DNA of 64,000 nucleotides from Cellulosimicrobium sp. CUA-896 (GTDB taxonomy: Bacteria; Actinomycetota; Actinomycetes; Actinomycetales; Cellulomonadaceae), in the NCBI RefSeq assembly GCF_001942335.1, contig NZ_MKKH01000012.1:1-64000 (forward strand). Direction: 5' to 3'. Below the pieces are notes generated by a model that was not told where the DNA came from, made no database searches, and saw nothing but the letters and a program-made list of their open reading frames with translations. The translations under genes were made by a program, and so were the position numbers. Positions 1-9,368 of this stretch are shown here, piece by piece (within the stretch, counting starts at the first letter, position 1; each line of letters opens with the position of its first letter).

Positions 1-939
1 GCCGGCGGCGTCGACGAGCTCGGTGAGGTAGCGCTGGGCGTCGAGGGCGGCGGAGCACCCGGAACCGGCGGCGGTGATGGCCTGGCGGTAGGAGTGGTCC
101 ACGAGGTCGCCGCAGGCGAACACACCGGGCAGGTTGGTGGCGGTCGAGCGTCCCACGACCTGCACGTAGCCCTCGGCGTCGAGGTCGACCTGGCCCGCCA
201 GGAGCTCGCTGCGCGGCTCGTGCCCGATCGCGACGAACAGCCCGGTCACGGGGAACGGACGCTCCTCGCCGGTGACGGTGTCGCGCAGCGTGACGCCCTC
301 GACCTTGTTCTCACCGGCGATGGCGACGACCTCGGAGTTCCACGCGAAGTCGATCTTCGGGTCGTTCAGCGCGCGGTCGGCCATGATCTTCGACGCCCGC
401 ACCTCGTCGCGACGGTGCACGATCGTCACCTTCTCGGCGAAGCGCGTCAGGAACGTGGCCTCCTCCATCGCGGAGTCGCCACCACCGACGACGGCGATGT
501 GCTGGTCACGGAAGAAGAACCCGTCGCAGGTCGCGCACCAGGACACCCCACGGCCCGACAGGCGCTTCTCGTCGTCGATGCCGAGCTCGCGGTACGCGGA
601 CCCGGTCGCGAGGATCACGGCGCGGGCGCGGTACGTCTCGCCGTTCGCGGTGACGACCGTCTTCACCGGGCCGTCGAGCTCGAGCTTCTCCGCGTCGTCC
701 CACTCCACGCGCGCGCCGAACCGCTCGGCCTGCTTGCGCATGCTCTCCATGAGGTCCGAGCCCATGATCCCGTCGGGAAACCCGGGGAAGTTCTCGACCT
801 CCGTGGTGTTCATCAGCGCGCCACCGGCGGTCACCGACCCCGCGAGCACCACCGGGTCCAGCCCGGCACGGGCGGCGTAGATCGCGGCGGTGTACCCCGC
901 GGGCCCGGAACCCACGATCACCAGATCCTGTATCGACAT
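1..939 (-). CDS. trxB: Thioredoxin reductase, 3' end cut by window edge
   Basis: Cytosolic FAD/NADPH flavoenzyme that reduces thioredoxin. Reading the minus strand from an ATG at 939 gives [19 protein letters not shown], the FAD-binding GxGxxG start typical of actinobacterial TrxB. The redox-active pair follows as WCATCDGFF near 525-550, and then the NADPH-binding segment [13 protein letters not shown]. The frame stays open to base 1, so the C-terminal residues, and probably trxA, lie outside the window. No good Shine-Dalgarno precedes the ATG; the 5' region has the imperfect palindrome ACATCcATCGATGT at about 952-965, and the message may be leaderless. Identification is firm. Confidence 0.95.
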   Translation of the reverse strand, partial: MSIQDLVIVGSGPAGYTAAIYAARAGLDPVVLAGSVTAGGALMNTTEVENFPGFPDGIMGSDLMESMRKQAERFGARVEWDDAEKLELDGPVKTVVTANGETYRARAVILATGSAYRELGIDDEKRLSGRGVSWCATCDGFFFRDQHIAVVGGGDSAMEEATFLTRFAEKVTIVHRRDEVRASKIMADRALNDPKIDFAWNSEVVAIAGENKVEGVTLRDTVTGEERPFPVTGLFVAIGHEPRSELLAGQVDLDAEGYVQVVGRSTATNLPGVFACGDLVDHSYRQAITAAGSGCSAALDAQRYLTELVDAAG

Positions 940-1112
940 GCGTCTATGTTGACATCCATCGATGTAAGCGCGCAAGGAGAGTGCCTCCGAAGAACGACAG
1001 TCGTGGCAGGGGTGACCGCCCACGATCGCCCCGTCGGGGTCTGCGATTCCTTGCGCGCGCGACACGGGTGGGCAACGACGAGTGGAGATCGCCTGTGATC
1101 GGGAACCGCGGC

Positions 1113-2240
1113 TCAGCGGGCCCAGGGCACCCCGAGCTCGGCGAACGTCCGCGCGGAGCGCGCGGCGGCCTCGCACCACCGGGCGACGTCATCGACGACG
1201 GGTCGCCGGTCGTCGCCCTCGCCGTGCCAGGTCACGCACGCCGCAGGTACGGCGCGCGGCGCGGGCGCCGTGCGGACGGCCTCGAGCACGCGCATGAACG
1301 CGCCCGTGTCCCGGACGTCGCACGCGAGCCGGCGTGCCGGGTCGGCGCGCGTCGCGAGCAGGTCCTCGAGCAGCGGCGTGCGCCCGTAGGTCTTCTCGAC
1401 CTGCAGCCGGGGCGTGCGCAGCGTGACCCGGTCGTGCTCGTACTCGAGCGCGATCTCGCCGTCGGTGCCGAGCACGAGCACGCGCGCCGGGGTGCGCTCG
1501 GGCGCGCACAGCGTGAGGCCTGCCCCGTAGCGCGTCCCGTCGGCTGCGACGACGCGCACGGACGAGGTGTCGTCGGCTTCGATGGGGTTCGCGCGGTGCA
1601 GGTCGACGACGACGTGCGCGACGTCGGCCGAGGTCCGTGCCCCGCCGACGCGGAGCATCGTCGCGATCGCGTGGGCGAGCGGGTTCGTCACGACGCCGTC
1701 GACGACGTCCCGGCCGTCGAGCCGACGTCGGCCCGCCCAGGGTGCGCGGCCCCAGTACCCCGCGGTCCGGACCCACGTGCCGACGGCGCCGAGACCGACG
1801 ACCTCGCCGATCTCGCCGTCGGCGACGAGCTCCGTCACCGCGTCGAGCGCGTGCGACCCGAACGACTGGAAGCCGACCTGGCACAGCCGTCCGGTCCGCT
1901 CGGCCGTCTCGACGATCGCCGTGTGCTCGGAGAGCGACGCGGCCGTGGGCTTCTCGAGCAGGACGTCGAGCCCGGCCTCCATCGCGGCGCGCGCGAGCGG
2001 CAGGTGCGTGGGGATCGGGGTGGACAGGACGACGACCTCGGGCCGGACGTCGGGCTGCGTGGCGGACAGGAGGTCGCCGAGCGTCGGGAACCAGGGTGCG
2101 GGGGCGTCGTCGGGCCGGCGCGGGTCGACGACGGCGCACAGGCGGGCGAGACCGCGCGCCGCGAGCGCCTCGACGGCGCGCACGTGGGAGGCGCCGTGCC
2201 CGTGCACGCCGACGACCGCGACGGGTGCCGGTGCGCTCAC
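1113..2240 (-). CDS. Gfo/Idh/MocA-family oxidoreductase
   Basis: Predicted NAD(P)-dependent sugar or sugar-alcohol dehydrogenase, 375 residues. The GTG start at 2240 overlaps the stop of the upstream LacI-PmoA gene by GTGA, so the two are translationally coupled. The N-terminus [13 protein letters not shown] is a Rossmann start with a His-rich variant of the usual GxGxxG. The family motif EKP is present in [13 protein letters not shown], and the catalytic-loop region [17 protein letters not shown] carries the conserved His. The substrate cannot be read from sequence. Because it is co-transcribed with a PmoA-domain regulator, it probably acts on the same carbohydrate. The family call is firm; the specific reaction is unknown. 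Confidence 0.85.
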   Translation of the reverse strand: MSAPAPVAVVGVHGHGASHVRAVEALAARGLARLCAVVDPRRPDDAPAPWFPTLGDLLSATQPDVRPEVVVLSTPIPTHLPLARAAMEAGLDVLLEKPTAASLSEHTAIVETAERTGRLCQVGFQSFGSHALDAVTELVADGEIGEVVGLGAVGTWVRTAGYWGRAPWAGRRRLDGRDVVDGVVTNPLAHAIATMLRVGGARTSADVAHVVVDLHRANPIEADDTSSVRVVAADGTRYGAGLTLCAPERTPARVLVLGTDGEIALEYEHDRVTLRTPRLQVEKTYGRTPLLEDLLATRADPARRLACDVRDTGAFMRVLEAVRTAPAPRAVPAACVTWHGEGDDRRPVVDDVARWCEAAARSARTFAELGVPWAR

Positions 2241-4209
2241 CGCACGCGCTCCGCGAGCGCGGCGGCCTCGTCGAGGCCGAGCGCACGGTCCACGAGGACC
2301 GCGCGCAGCCCCGTCTCGAACGTGCCGCCCGCGGGGATGCTGCGCGGGGTGTCCCACGCGAGGGCCGGCCCGGCCCCGGGGTACTCGGCCGCCCGGACGA
2401 ACCAGGGGAGCGGGTCGCCGTGCTGGACGAGCAGGAGCGTCGTCGTGTGCGTGGGGTGCTGCTGGACGTACGCCACCCACGGTGACGTGCTCCCGTGCGC
2501 GGTGGTCTCGCCGGGGCCGCCGGCGCTGAGCACGTCGCGGTTCGCGCGGTCGCGAGACGCCAGAAGAGGCCGCCGTACCCGGCGCCCGGGCGGCCGTTCG
2601 TCGCGGGCGAGCCGATGACGAGCGCCCCGCGCTCGGCGCGCAGGACCGAGCGCCAGTCGAGCACCCACGAGTCGTCGTCGAGCAGGCGGGCGTCCAGGCG
2701 CCGCTCCTCCTCGAGCTGGGGCACGCCGTGCTCGTCGTGCCAGCGCACGGCGTCGTGGAGCACGTGCGGCTCGACCGGGTCGACGAGCAGCGCGTGGCTC
2801 ACCTGCCGGCCGTGGTTCGGCAGCAGGGTCGGGCCGACGTCCTCGACGTACGTCCGACCGCCCCAGTACGACGTCCCGTTGACGTCCGGGACGGCCATCG
2901 AGACGCCGTAGTGGTGCCGGTGGTCGACCGGGCCGGCGTCGGTGAGCGGGACGCCCGCGAGCGTGTGGACCGGGTGGAGGTGGGCGCGCGGCGCGTGCAC
3001 CGGCGGGATGCGGTCGCCCTGCTGGTAGCGCGCGAGGCGCAGGTCCCCGCAGCGCAGCACGACGGCGTCGCCGTCCGCCGTCCACGCGACGTCCCGGGTC
3101 GCGGGCAGCACCGTGGGCGCGGCGGCGACGGTCGGCACGACGGGCACCGAGGCCGTGCGGGGCCGCGTCGTCGCACGGGCGCGGGCGACCTGCCGGGGCA
3201 CCGGTCCCGTGCTCGCGCGGATCTCGAGCCGCGGCTCGAACCGGGTGACCTGCGAGGGGTGCCCGCCGGTCGCGATCGACGCGGCGAGCTCCTTCCAGGC
3301 GTGCCTCCCGAGCTCGGCCTGGGGCACGGCCACGGTCGTGAGGGACGGGGTGGCGTACCGGGCGAGGTCGATGTCGTCGAACCCCGCGACCGACATGTCC
3401 TTGGGCACGGCGACCCCGGCCTCGTTGAGGCCCGCGAGGAGGCCGAAGGCGACGAGGTCGTTGAACGCCAGGACGGCCGTCGGTCGTGCGGTGAGCACCT
3501 CGTCGACGACGGCGTGCCCCGCCGCGATGTCCGGCCCGGCGGGCAGGTCGACGAGCTCGACGTCGGGCCGGCGGTCGAGCACCGCGCGCAGGCCCGTGCG
3601 GCGCAGGGCGTCGGACGCGCTCCCCGGTGGTCCGGCGAGGTAGGCGATGCGCCGGTGGCCGAGGCCGATCAGGTGATCGAGCACCTGCTCGGCCGCGCGG
3701 GCGTAGTCGACGACGAGCGCCGGGACGCCCTCGGCGTCGACGGGCTCGCGGTTGACGAGCACGACCGGTGCCACCTCGCGCACGAGCGTGGTGAGCTCGG
3801 CGTCGGCCATGCGGGGCGAGACGAGCACGAGCGCGTCGCAGCGCAGCCGTGCCTCCAGCGCGGTCGCGGCCTCGTCCGTCGGGTCCTCGGCCGTGTCGGC
3901 CACGAGCACCCGGTACCCGGCGGGTGCCGCCGCGTTGGTCACGCCGCGCAGCACCTGCTGGAACATCGGGTTGCCGAGGTCGGGGACGACGAGCGCGACG
4001 GTGTTCGTGCGGCCGAGGGAGAGGCTGCGGGCGACGTTGCTCGGCCGGTAGCTGAGGTCGGCCGCGGCCTGCCGGACGCGCTCCGAGATCTCCGGGTCGA
4101 CGGTCGAGCGCCCGTTCATGACCCGGGACACGGTCGCGCGCGACACCCCCGCGGCGGCGGCGACGTCCGCGATCGTGGCGGTGCCTCGACGTGTGCTCAC
4201 GCTGGCCAT
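2237..4209 (-). CDS. LacI-family repressor fused to a PmoA/DUF6807 domain (one frameshift)
   Basis: About 657 residues once one missing base near 2555-2560 is restored. Residues 10-32 (TIADVAAAAGVSRATVSR) are a LacI helix-turn-helix, and residues about 65-340 are a periplasmic-binding-type sensor ending in LTTVAVPQAELGRHAWKE. After a Pro/Ala/Thr-rich linker, residues about 375-655 match the DUF6807 ('PmoA') family, with DHRHHYGVSMA, NGTSYWGGRTY and GYGGLFWR. There is no stop between the halves, so the fusion is in one frame. The frame is lost after GLFWR and resumes at SRDRANRDVLSAGG. An ATG at 4209 with GGGAG upstream sets the start. It probably represses itself and the divergent transporter through the AACCGGTT sites at 4317-4365. 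The PmoA half may bind or process the inducer, which is inference. Confidence 0.85.
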
Positions 4210-4316
4210 CGTTCTCCCTCGGGTCGTCGTGCGCGCGCCGCAGCCCGCTCCGCGTCGTCGCGGGGCGGGCGCGTCACCGGTCGTGCCGGCCGCGGTGCGA
4301 CTGACGCTACACCATA

Positions 4317-4365
4317 GGAAACCGGTTACCCATGTGGTACGTTCCGTGTCGAGCAACCGGTTTCC
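4317..4365. promoter_or_regulatory. Paired LacI operators (AACCGGTT cores)
   Basis: Two copies of the 8-bp palindrome AACCGGTT lie at 4320-4327 and 4355-4362, 35 bp apart centre to centre. The wider sites are inverted copies of each other (GGAAACCGGTTACC and GCAACCGGTTTCC). Central CG palindromes of this form are the usual LacI-family operator. They sit between the divergent LacI-PmoA gene and the ABC transporter, so both promoters are probably controlled here. Confidence 0.75.
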
Positions 4366-4459
4366 GGTCAACGGCGGCCGGTGCCGGCAGTGCTAGCAGG
4401 CGTCATCACGTCCGATGAGCGCCGACGAGTTCCGATCAGCGTTGACCGGAGGGAGAGGC

Positions 4460-4519
4460 ATGACCCGCATCGCCGAGCGGACCCGTGGCCGCGAGGGAGG
4501 TGCGCCGTGGCGACCGTGA
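4460..4519 (+). CDS. Possible 19-residue leader peptide
   Basis: An ATG at 4460 is preceded by a strong ribosome site (GGAGGGAGAGGC) and opens a 19-codon frame, MTRIAERTRGREGGAPWRP, ending at TGA 4517-4519. It overlaps the GTG start of the permease gene at 4507 in another frame, and contains that gene's own ribosome site. It could be a translated leader that couples to the permease, or a chance start. There is no homology evidence. Confidence 0.3.
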   Translation: MTRIAERTRGREGGAPWRP

Positions 4520-5445
4520 CCGCACCCACGACCGCGACCGACCCGCGCCCGGGCCGCCGACCGACCCGACGACGCCGGGGGGACGGCCGCGCCGCCGCGC
4601 TGTTCCTCGCCCCGTGGTTCCTGGGCCTCGGCCTCATCACGGCCGGGCCGATGGTCGCGTCGCTCTACCTGTCGTTCACCGACTACGACCTGCTCCAGGC
4701 GCCGTCGTGGATCGGGTTCGAGAACTACGAGCGCATGTTCGCCGACCCGCGGCTGCTCGACTCGCTGCAGGTGACGTTCACGTACGTCTTCGTGTCCGTC
4801 CCGCTGCAGCTCGCCGCCGCGCTCGGTCTCGCCCTCCTGCTGGACAAGGGGCTGCGCGGCCTGGCCTTCTACCGGTCGGTCTACTACCTGCCCTCGCTCC
4901 TGGGTGGGAGCGTGGCCATCGCCATCCTCTGGCGGCAGGTGTTCGGCGCCGACGGCCTCGTCAACCAGGTCCTCGCGTTCTTCGGGATCCAGGGTCAGGG
5001 CTGGGTGTCGCACCCGGACTACGCCCTCGGCACCCTCGTCGTCCTCAACGTGTGGACGTTCGGCGCCCCGATGGTCATCTTCCTCGCCGGCCTGCGCCAG
5101 ATCCCGGCGATGTACTACGAGGCCGCGTCCATCGACGGGGCCGGCCGTCTGCGCCGGTTCTGGTCGATCACGGTGCCGCTGCTCACGCCGATCATCTTCT
5201 TCAACCTCGTGCTGCAGCTCATCAACGCCTTCCAGTCGTTCACGCAGGCGTTCGTCGTGAGCGGCGGGACAGGCGGGCCGGCGGACTCGACGATGTTCTA
5301 CACGCTCTACCTCTACCTCAAGGGCTTCGGCTCCTTCGAGATGGGCTACGCGTCCGCGATGGCCTGGTTCCTGCTCCTGATCGTGGGCGGGATGACGCTC
5401 GTCAACTTCCTCGCCTCCAAGTACTGGGTCTTCTACGATGACTGA
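4507..5445 (+). CDS. Sugar ABC transporter permease, MalF/UgpA type
   Basis: Inner-membrane subunit of a carbohydrate ABC importer, 312 residues. The GTG at 4507 is chosen because GAGGGAGGTG lies just upstream. An Arg-rich cytoplasmic N-terminus is followed by six hydrophobic segments, beginning with AALFLAPWFLGLGLITAGPM and ending at WFLLLIVGGMTLVNFLA. The EAA loop that docks the ATPase is present as YYEAASIDGAGRLRRFW at about residues 202-218. No ATPase gene lies in this operon, so a shared MsiK-type ATPase encoded elsewhere is likely, as is common in actinobacteria. It overlaps the next permease gene by 8 bp. Confidence 0.92.
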   Translation: MATVTAPTTATDPRPGRRPTRRRRGDGRAAALFLAPWFLGLGLITAGPMVASLYLSFTDYDLLQAPSWIGFENYERMFADPRLLDSLQVTFTYVFVSVPLQLAAALGLALLLDKGLRGLAFYRSVYYLPSLLGGSVAIAILWRQVFGADGLVNQVLAFFGIQGQGWVSHPDYALGTLVVLNVWTFGAPMVIFLAGLRQIPAMYYEAASIDGAGRLRRFWSITVPLLTPIIFFNLVLQLINAFQSFTQAFVVSGGTGGPADSTMFYTLYLYLKGFGSFEMGYASAMAWFLLLIVGGMTLVNFLASKYWVFYDD

Positions 5446-6388
5446 CACCACGACCGACGCCCCCACGGGCGCAGCCTCGCGAACGGCCGCCGGGCACGGC
5501 CCCGCCGCCTCGCACCCCGCACCGGACGTCCCGCCGTCCGCCGTCCGGCGTCGTCGCTCCCGGGCCCGCGCCGGGACCGTGATCCGGCACGTGCTGCTCG
5601 TGCTCTTCGGCCTGATCATGCTGTACCCGCTGCTGTGGATGCTGGTCAGCTCGTTCAAGCCGTCGGCGCTGATCTTCCGCGAGCCGGGACTCATCCCGAG
5701 CGACATCGACCTCAGCAACTACACGGAGGGCTGGAACGCGCTGCTCCACCCGTTCAGCCACTACCTGGTGAACTCCGCGGTGGTCGTGCTCGGCTCGGTG
5801 CTCGGCAACCTCGTGGCGTGCTCGCTCGCCGCCTACGCGTTCGCGCGCCTCGAGTTCCGCGGCCGCAAGGTGTGGTTCGCGATCATGCTCATGACGATCA
5901 TGCTGCCGATCCACGTCGTCATCGTGCCGCAGTACATCCTCTTCTCGTCGCTGAGCTGGATCAACACGTTCCTGCCGCTCATCGTGCCGAAGATCCTCGC
6001 GACCGACGCGTTCTTCATCTTCCTCATGGTCCAGTTCTTCCGCGGCATCCCGCGGGAGCTGGACGAGGCGGCACGGCTGGACGGCTGCGGGCACGGGCGC
6101 ATCTACGCGCGGATCATGATGCCACTCGCCCTGCCGGCCCTCGCGACGACCGCCATCTTCACGTTCATCTGGACGTGGAACGACTTCTTCAGCCAGCTGA
6201 TCTTCCTCACCAAGCCGGACATGTACACGGTCCCGGTCGCGCTGCGCACGTTCGTCGACTCCACGGGCCAGAGCTCGTGGGGCGCGATGTTCGCGATGTC
6301 GATCGTCTCCCTGGTCCCCGTGTTCCTCGTCTTCCTGTTCGGCCAGAAGTACCTCGTCAAGGGCATCGCCACCACGGGCATCAAGTAG
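5438..6388 (+). CDS. Sugar ABC transporter permease, MalG/UgpE type
   Basis: Second membrane subunit of the same importer, 316 residues. The ATG at 5438 lies inside the 3' end of the first permease gene, giving translational coupling. The sequence has an Arg-rich N-terminal tail, a first membrane helix (VLLVLFGLIMLYPLLWMLVS), the EAA loop ELDEAARLDGCGHGRIYARI at about residues 206-225, and the C-terminal GQKYLVKGIATTGIK typical of MalG-like proteins. It is followed after about 95 bp by the solute-binding protein gene. Confidence 0.92.
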   Translation: MTDTTTDAPTGAASRTAAGHGPAASHPAPDVPPSAVRRRRSRARAGTVIRHVLLVLFGLIMLYPLLWMLVSSFKPSALIFREPGLIPSDIDLSNYTEGWNALLHPFSHYLVNSAVVVLGSVLGNLVACSLAAYAFARLEFRGRKVWFAIMLMTIMLPIHVVIVPQYILFSSLSWINTFLPLIVPKILATDAFFIFLMVQFFRGIPRELDEAARLDGCGHGRIYARIMMPLALPALATTAIFTFIWTWNDFFSQLIFLTKPDMYTVPVALRTFVDSTGQSSWGAMFAMSIVSLVPVFLVFLFGQKYLVKGIATTGIK

Positions 6389-6483
6389 CCCGCCGGCTCC
6401 CGTCCAGCACGTCTCCACACCCGGCGCCCGCCGGGACCTGCCGATCGACACGACGACGTCTCGTCACGCACCGAAGGAGAGTC

Positions 6484-7824
6484 ATGAACACGTCCATCAC
6501 CCGCCGGAGCCGCAGGGCGCACCGCAGCGCCGCCGCGGCGGCCGCCCTCGTCGTCGGCGCCCTCGCGCTGACCGCCTGCTCCGGCGACAGCGGGGTCGTC
6601 CCCGCCGACGAGGACCCCGCCACGTCCGAGGAGCGGACGGCCCGTCGAGATCCGGTTCTCGTGGTGGGGCTCCGACACGCGCCACCAGCTCACGCAGGAG
6701 GTCATCGACCTCTTCGAGGAGAAGAACCCGGACATCACCGTCGTCCCCGACTACACCGACTGGGGCGGCTACTGGGACAAGCTCGCCACCTCGGTCGCCG
6801 CGGGCGACGCCCCCGACGTCATGACGCAGGAGGAGCGCTACCTCGCCGACTACGCGAGTCGCGGGGTCCTCGCGGACCTCTCCGAGCTGGACATCGACAC
6901 CTCGGCGATCGACGAGAACGTCCTGGCGTCGGGCGAGACCGACGGCGGCCTGTACGGCATCGCGACGGGCGTGAACGTCTACGCGATGCTCGCGGACCCG
7001 AAGATCTTCTCCGAGGCCGGCGTCGAGCTGCCCGACGACACGACGTGGACCTGGGACGAGTACGTCGACATCGCGGGCCAGATCTCGGCCGGCACGCCCG
7101 ACGGCGTCTACGGCGTGCAGGACTACGGCTTCAACGAGCCCGGGTTCGCGATCTTCGCGCGCCAGCGCGGCGAGGCGCTGTACACCGAGGACGGCTCGCT
7201 CGGCTTCTCGGAGGAGACGCTCGCCGACTTCTTCCAGGTCTCGCTCGACCTGCAGGCCAACGGCGGCGAGCCCGACGCCGCGCGGTCGGTGGAGATCGAC
7301 GCGGCCGGCCCCGAGGGGTCGCTGCTCGGGACCAACTCCGGCGCGATGGGCGTGTGGTGGACGAACCAGCTCGGGGCGATCAGCACCGCGGCGGGCCGCG
7401 ACCTGCAGCTCCTGCGGTTCCCCGGCGAGTCCGAGTTCGAGCGCACGGGCATGTACTTCAAGCCCGCCATGTACTACTCGGTCGCGAAGACGTCCGAGCA
7501 CCCCGAGGCCGCGGCGAAGTTCGTCGACTTCCTGCTCAACGACCCGGAGGCCGGCGCGCTGATCCTCTCGGACCGCGGCCTGCCCGCGAACACCGCGTCC
7601 GCGCGGAGGTCGCCGACCTCCTGCCGCCCGTCGAGCAGCAGGCGGCCGACTTCCTCGCCGACCTCGAGGACGAGATCGTCGACGGCCCGGCCGTGCCGCC
7701 CGTGGGCGCCGGTGACGTCGTCGAGATCATCCGCCGCATCAACACCGAGGTGCTGTTCGGCAACCTCTCGCCGGACGACGCCGCCGCGCAGTTCATGACC
7801 GAGGTCGAGGCCGCCATCGGCTGA
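6484..7824 (+). CDS. Sugar-binding lipoprotein of the ABC importer (two frameshifts)
   Basis: Extracellular solute-binding protein of family 1, about 446 residues after repair. The ATG at 6484 follows GAAGGAGAG. A twin-Arg-rich signal peptide leads to the lipobox LTACS, so the mature protein is lipid-anchored. The body reads IRFSWWGSDTRHQLTQEV, then VMTQEERYLADYASRG and FPGESEFERTGMYFKPAMYY. The frame breaks near 6641-6643, where one extra C would explain it (or two lost bases), and near 7595-7598, where one base is missing. Protein similarity is clear on both sides of each break. Two breaks in one gene more likely reflect consensus error than decay. The ligand is unknown. Confidence 0.85.
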   Translation: MNTSITRRSRRAHRSAAAAAALVVGALALTACSGDSGVVPADEDPATSEERTARRDPVLVVGLRHAPPAHAGGHRPLRGEEPGHHRRPRLHRLGRLLGQARHLGRRGRRPRRHDAGGALPRRLRESRGPRGPLRAGHRHLGDRRERPGVGRDRRRPVRHRDGRERLRDARGPEDLLRGRRRAARRHDVDLGRVRRHRGPDLGRHARRRLRRAGLRLQRARVRDLRAPARRGAVHRGRLARLLGGDARRLLPGLARPAGQRRRARRRAVGGDRRGRPRGVAARDQLRRDGRVVDEPARGDQHRGGPRPAAPAVPRRVRVRAHGHVLQARHVLLGREDVRAPRGRGEVRRLPAQRPGGRRADPLGPRPAREHRVRAEVADLLPPVEQQAADFLADLEDEIVDGPAVPPVGAGDVVEIIRRINTEVLFGNLSPDDAAAQFMTEVEAAIG

Positions 7825-7896
7825 CGCCATCGGCTGACTCCGCCGGCCGGCGCCCGTCGGCCGACCACCGGACGCCCCGCGGCGTCCACCCCAGCT

Positions 7897-7938
7897 GGCC
7901 GGCCCGGCCCCCCGTCGCCCCACGGGACCGGGCCGGCC
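7897..7938. terminator. Hairpin between binding protein and oxidoreductase genes
   Basis: GGCCGGCCCGG (7897-7907) pairs with CCGGGCCGGCC (7928-7938), an 11-bp GC stem with a 20-nt loop that can itself fold. There is no T run. It may reduce read-through into the downstream enzymes and so favour transporter expression. Confidence 0.45.
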
Positions 7939-7994
7939 GACCCTCGCGCCGGCCGTCGCGCCCGGGTCGAGCCGAGAACCACGGAAGGACCGTC

Positions 7995-9368
7995 GTGCCG
8001 CCCCTCGCCGAGACACCCCAGGAGACCGACGCGCGCCGCCGCTACGCCGTCGTCGGGACCGGCCACCGCGCCCAGATGTACGTCGACGCGGTCCTCGGCC
8101 CGCACCGCGACGCGGCCCGCGTCGTCGCGTGGTGCGAGCCGAACCCCGTGCGCGCCGCCTACTACGACGACCTCGTGCGCGCGGCCGGCGAGGCGCCGGT
8201 GCCGACGTACGCCCCGGACGACCTCGAGGCGATGATCGCGCGCGAGCGGGTCGACGCCGTCGTGGTGACGACGCCGGACCACACGCACGCCGACGTCGTC
8301 GCGCGCGTCCTGGCAGCGGGCGCGGACGTCGTGCTCGAGAAGCCGATGACGACGACGGGCCGGGGGTGCCGGACGATCGCCGACGCGGTCGCGGCGCACG
8401 GTCGCGACGTCGTCGTGACGTTCAACTACCGCTACTCGCCGCGCAACACCGCGCTCAAGCGGCTGATCGCGGACGGCGAGATCGGCGAGGTCACCGCCGT
8501 GCACTTCGAGTGGGTGCTCGACACCGTGCACGGCGCCGACTACTTCCGCCGCTGGCACCGCGACAAGGAGTCCTCGGGCGGGCTCCTCGTCCACAAGTCC
8601 AGCCACCACGTCGACCTCGTCAACTGGTGGGTCGGCGACGTCCCCGACCTCGTCTTCGCGCGCGGCGGCCTGCGGTTCTACGGGCCCGACGGCGCGCGGC
8701 CGGCCGGGGAGCGCCCCGCGCGCGGGACGCGCGGCGCCCCCGACGGGCCGACGGCGGACGCGCCCCGCGACCGGTTCCTGCTCGACCTCGCCGACGACCC
8801 GCGACTGGCCGACCTCTACCTCGGCGCCGAGGCCCACGACGGCTACCGGCGCGACCAGGACCCGTTCGCCGCCGGCGTGACCATCGAGGACACCGCGGCC
8901 GTCCTCGTGCAGTACGCCCGCGGCGCGCTGCTCACCTACTCGCTCACCGCCTACGGGCCCTGGGAGGGCTACCGCGTGAGCGTCACCGGCACGCGCGGTC
9001 GCGCCGAGCTCGAGGTCGTCGAGCGCGGGGCGGTCGTCGTCGGGCCGGACGGGCGCCCGGTGCTCGACCCGTCGGCGCAGGAGGCCGCCGCGAGCGGACC
9101 GGTCCGCCCGCGCGGTGAGCGCCTCGTCGTCCAGCGGCACTGGGAGGAGGCGCGCGAGGTGCCGATCCCGGTCGGTCAGGGCGCGCACGGGGGCGGGGAC
9201 GCGATGCTGCTGCGCGACGTCTTCCGCGGCGCGGGGGACGACCCGCTCGGCCGTCCCGCCGGGTGGCGCGACGGACTGCTCGCCGCGGGCGTCGGCATCG
9301 CCGCGAACCGGTCGCTCGAGACGGGGCAGCCGGTGCGCGTCAAGGATGCCGTCGGGGGCGCAGCGTGA
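7995..9368 (+). CDS. Gfo/Idh/MocA-family oxidoreductase
   Basis: Predicted NAD(P)-dependent dehydrogenase, 457 residues, long for the family because of a proline- and arginine-rich insertion around residues 235-255. The GTG at 7995 follows GGAAGGAC. The nucleotide-binding start is YAVVGTGHRAQMY. The EKP motif is in VVLEKPMTTTGRG at about residues 113-120. The substrate-side helix HKSSHHVDLVNWWVGD carries the family's conserved HxxD-like pattern. It overlaps the next gene by GTGA (9365-9368), so oxidation by this enzyme and the UxaA-type dehydration are probably steps of one pathway. The substrate is unknown. Confidence 0.88.
   Translation: MPPLAETPQETDARRRYAVVGTGHRAQMYVDAVLGPHRDAARVVAWCEPNPVRAAYYDDLVRAAGEAPVPTYAPDDLEAMIARERVDAVVVTTPDHTHADVVARVLAAGADVVLEKPMTTTGRGCRTIADAVAAHGRDVVVTFNYRYSPRNTALKRLIADGEIGEVTAVHFEWVLDTVHGADYFRRWHRDKESSGGLLVHKSSHHVDLVNWWVGDVPDLVFARGGLRFYGPDGARPAGERPARGTRGAPDGPTADAPRDRFLLDLADDPRLADLYLGAEAHDGYRRDQDPFAAGVTIEDTAAVLVQYARGALLTYSLTAYGPWEGYRVSVTGTRGRAELEVVERGAVVVGPDGRPVLDPSAQEAAASGPVRPRGERLVVQRHWEEAREVPIPVGQGAHGGGDAMLLRDVFRGAGDDPLGRPAGWRDGLLAAGVGIAANRSLETGQPVRVKDAVGGAA

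Noticed and set aside
2237..3176. PmoA name read as a methane monooxygenase subunit
   Set aside because: The domain is soluble, lacks membrane helices and copper-site features, and belongs to DUF6807; the name is historical.
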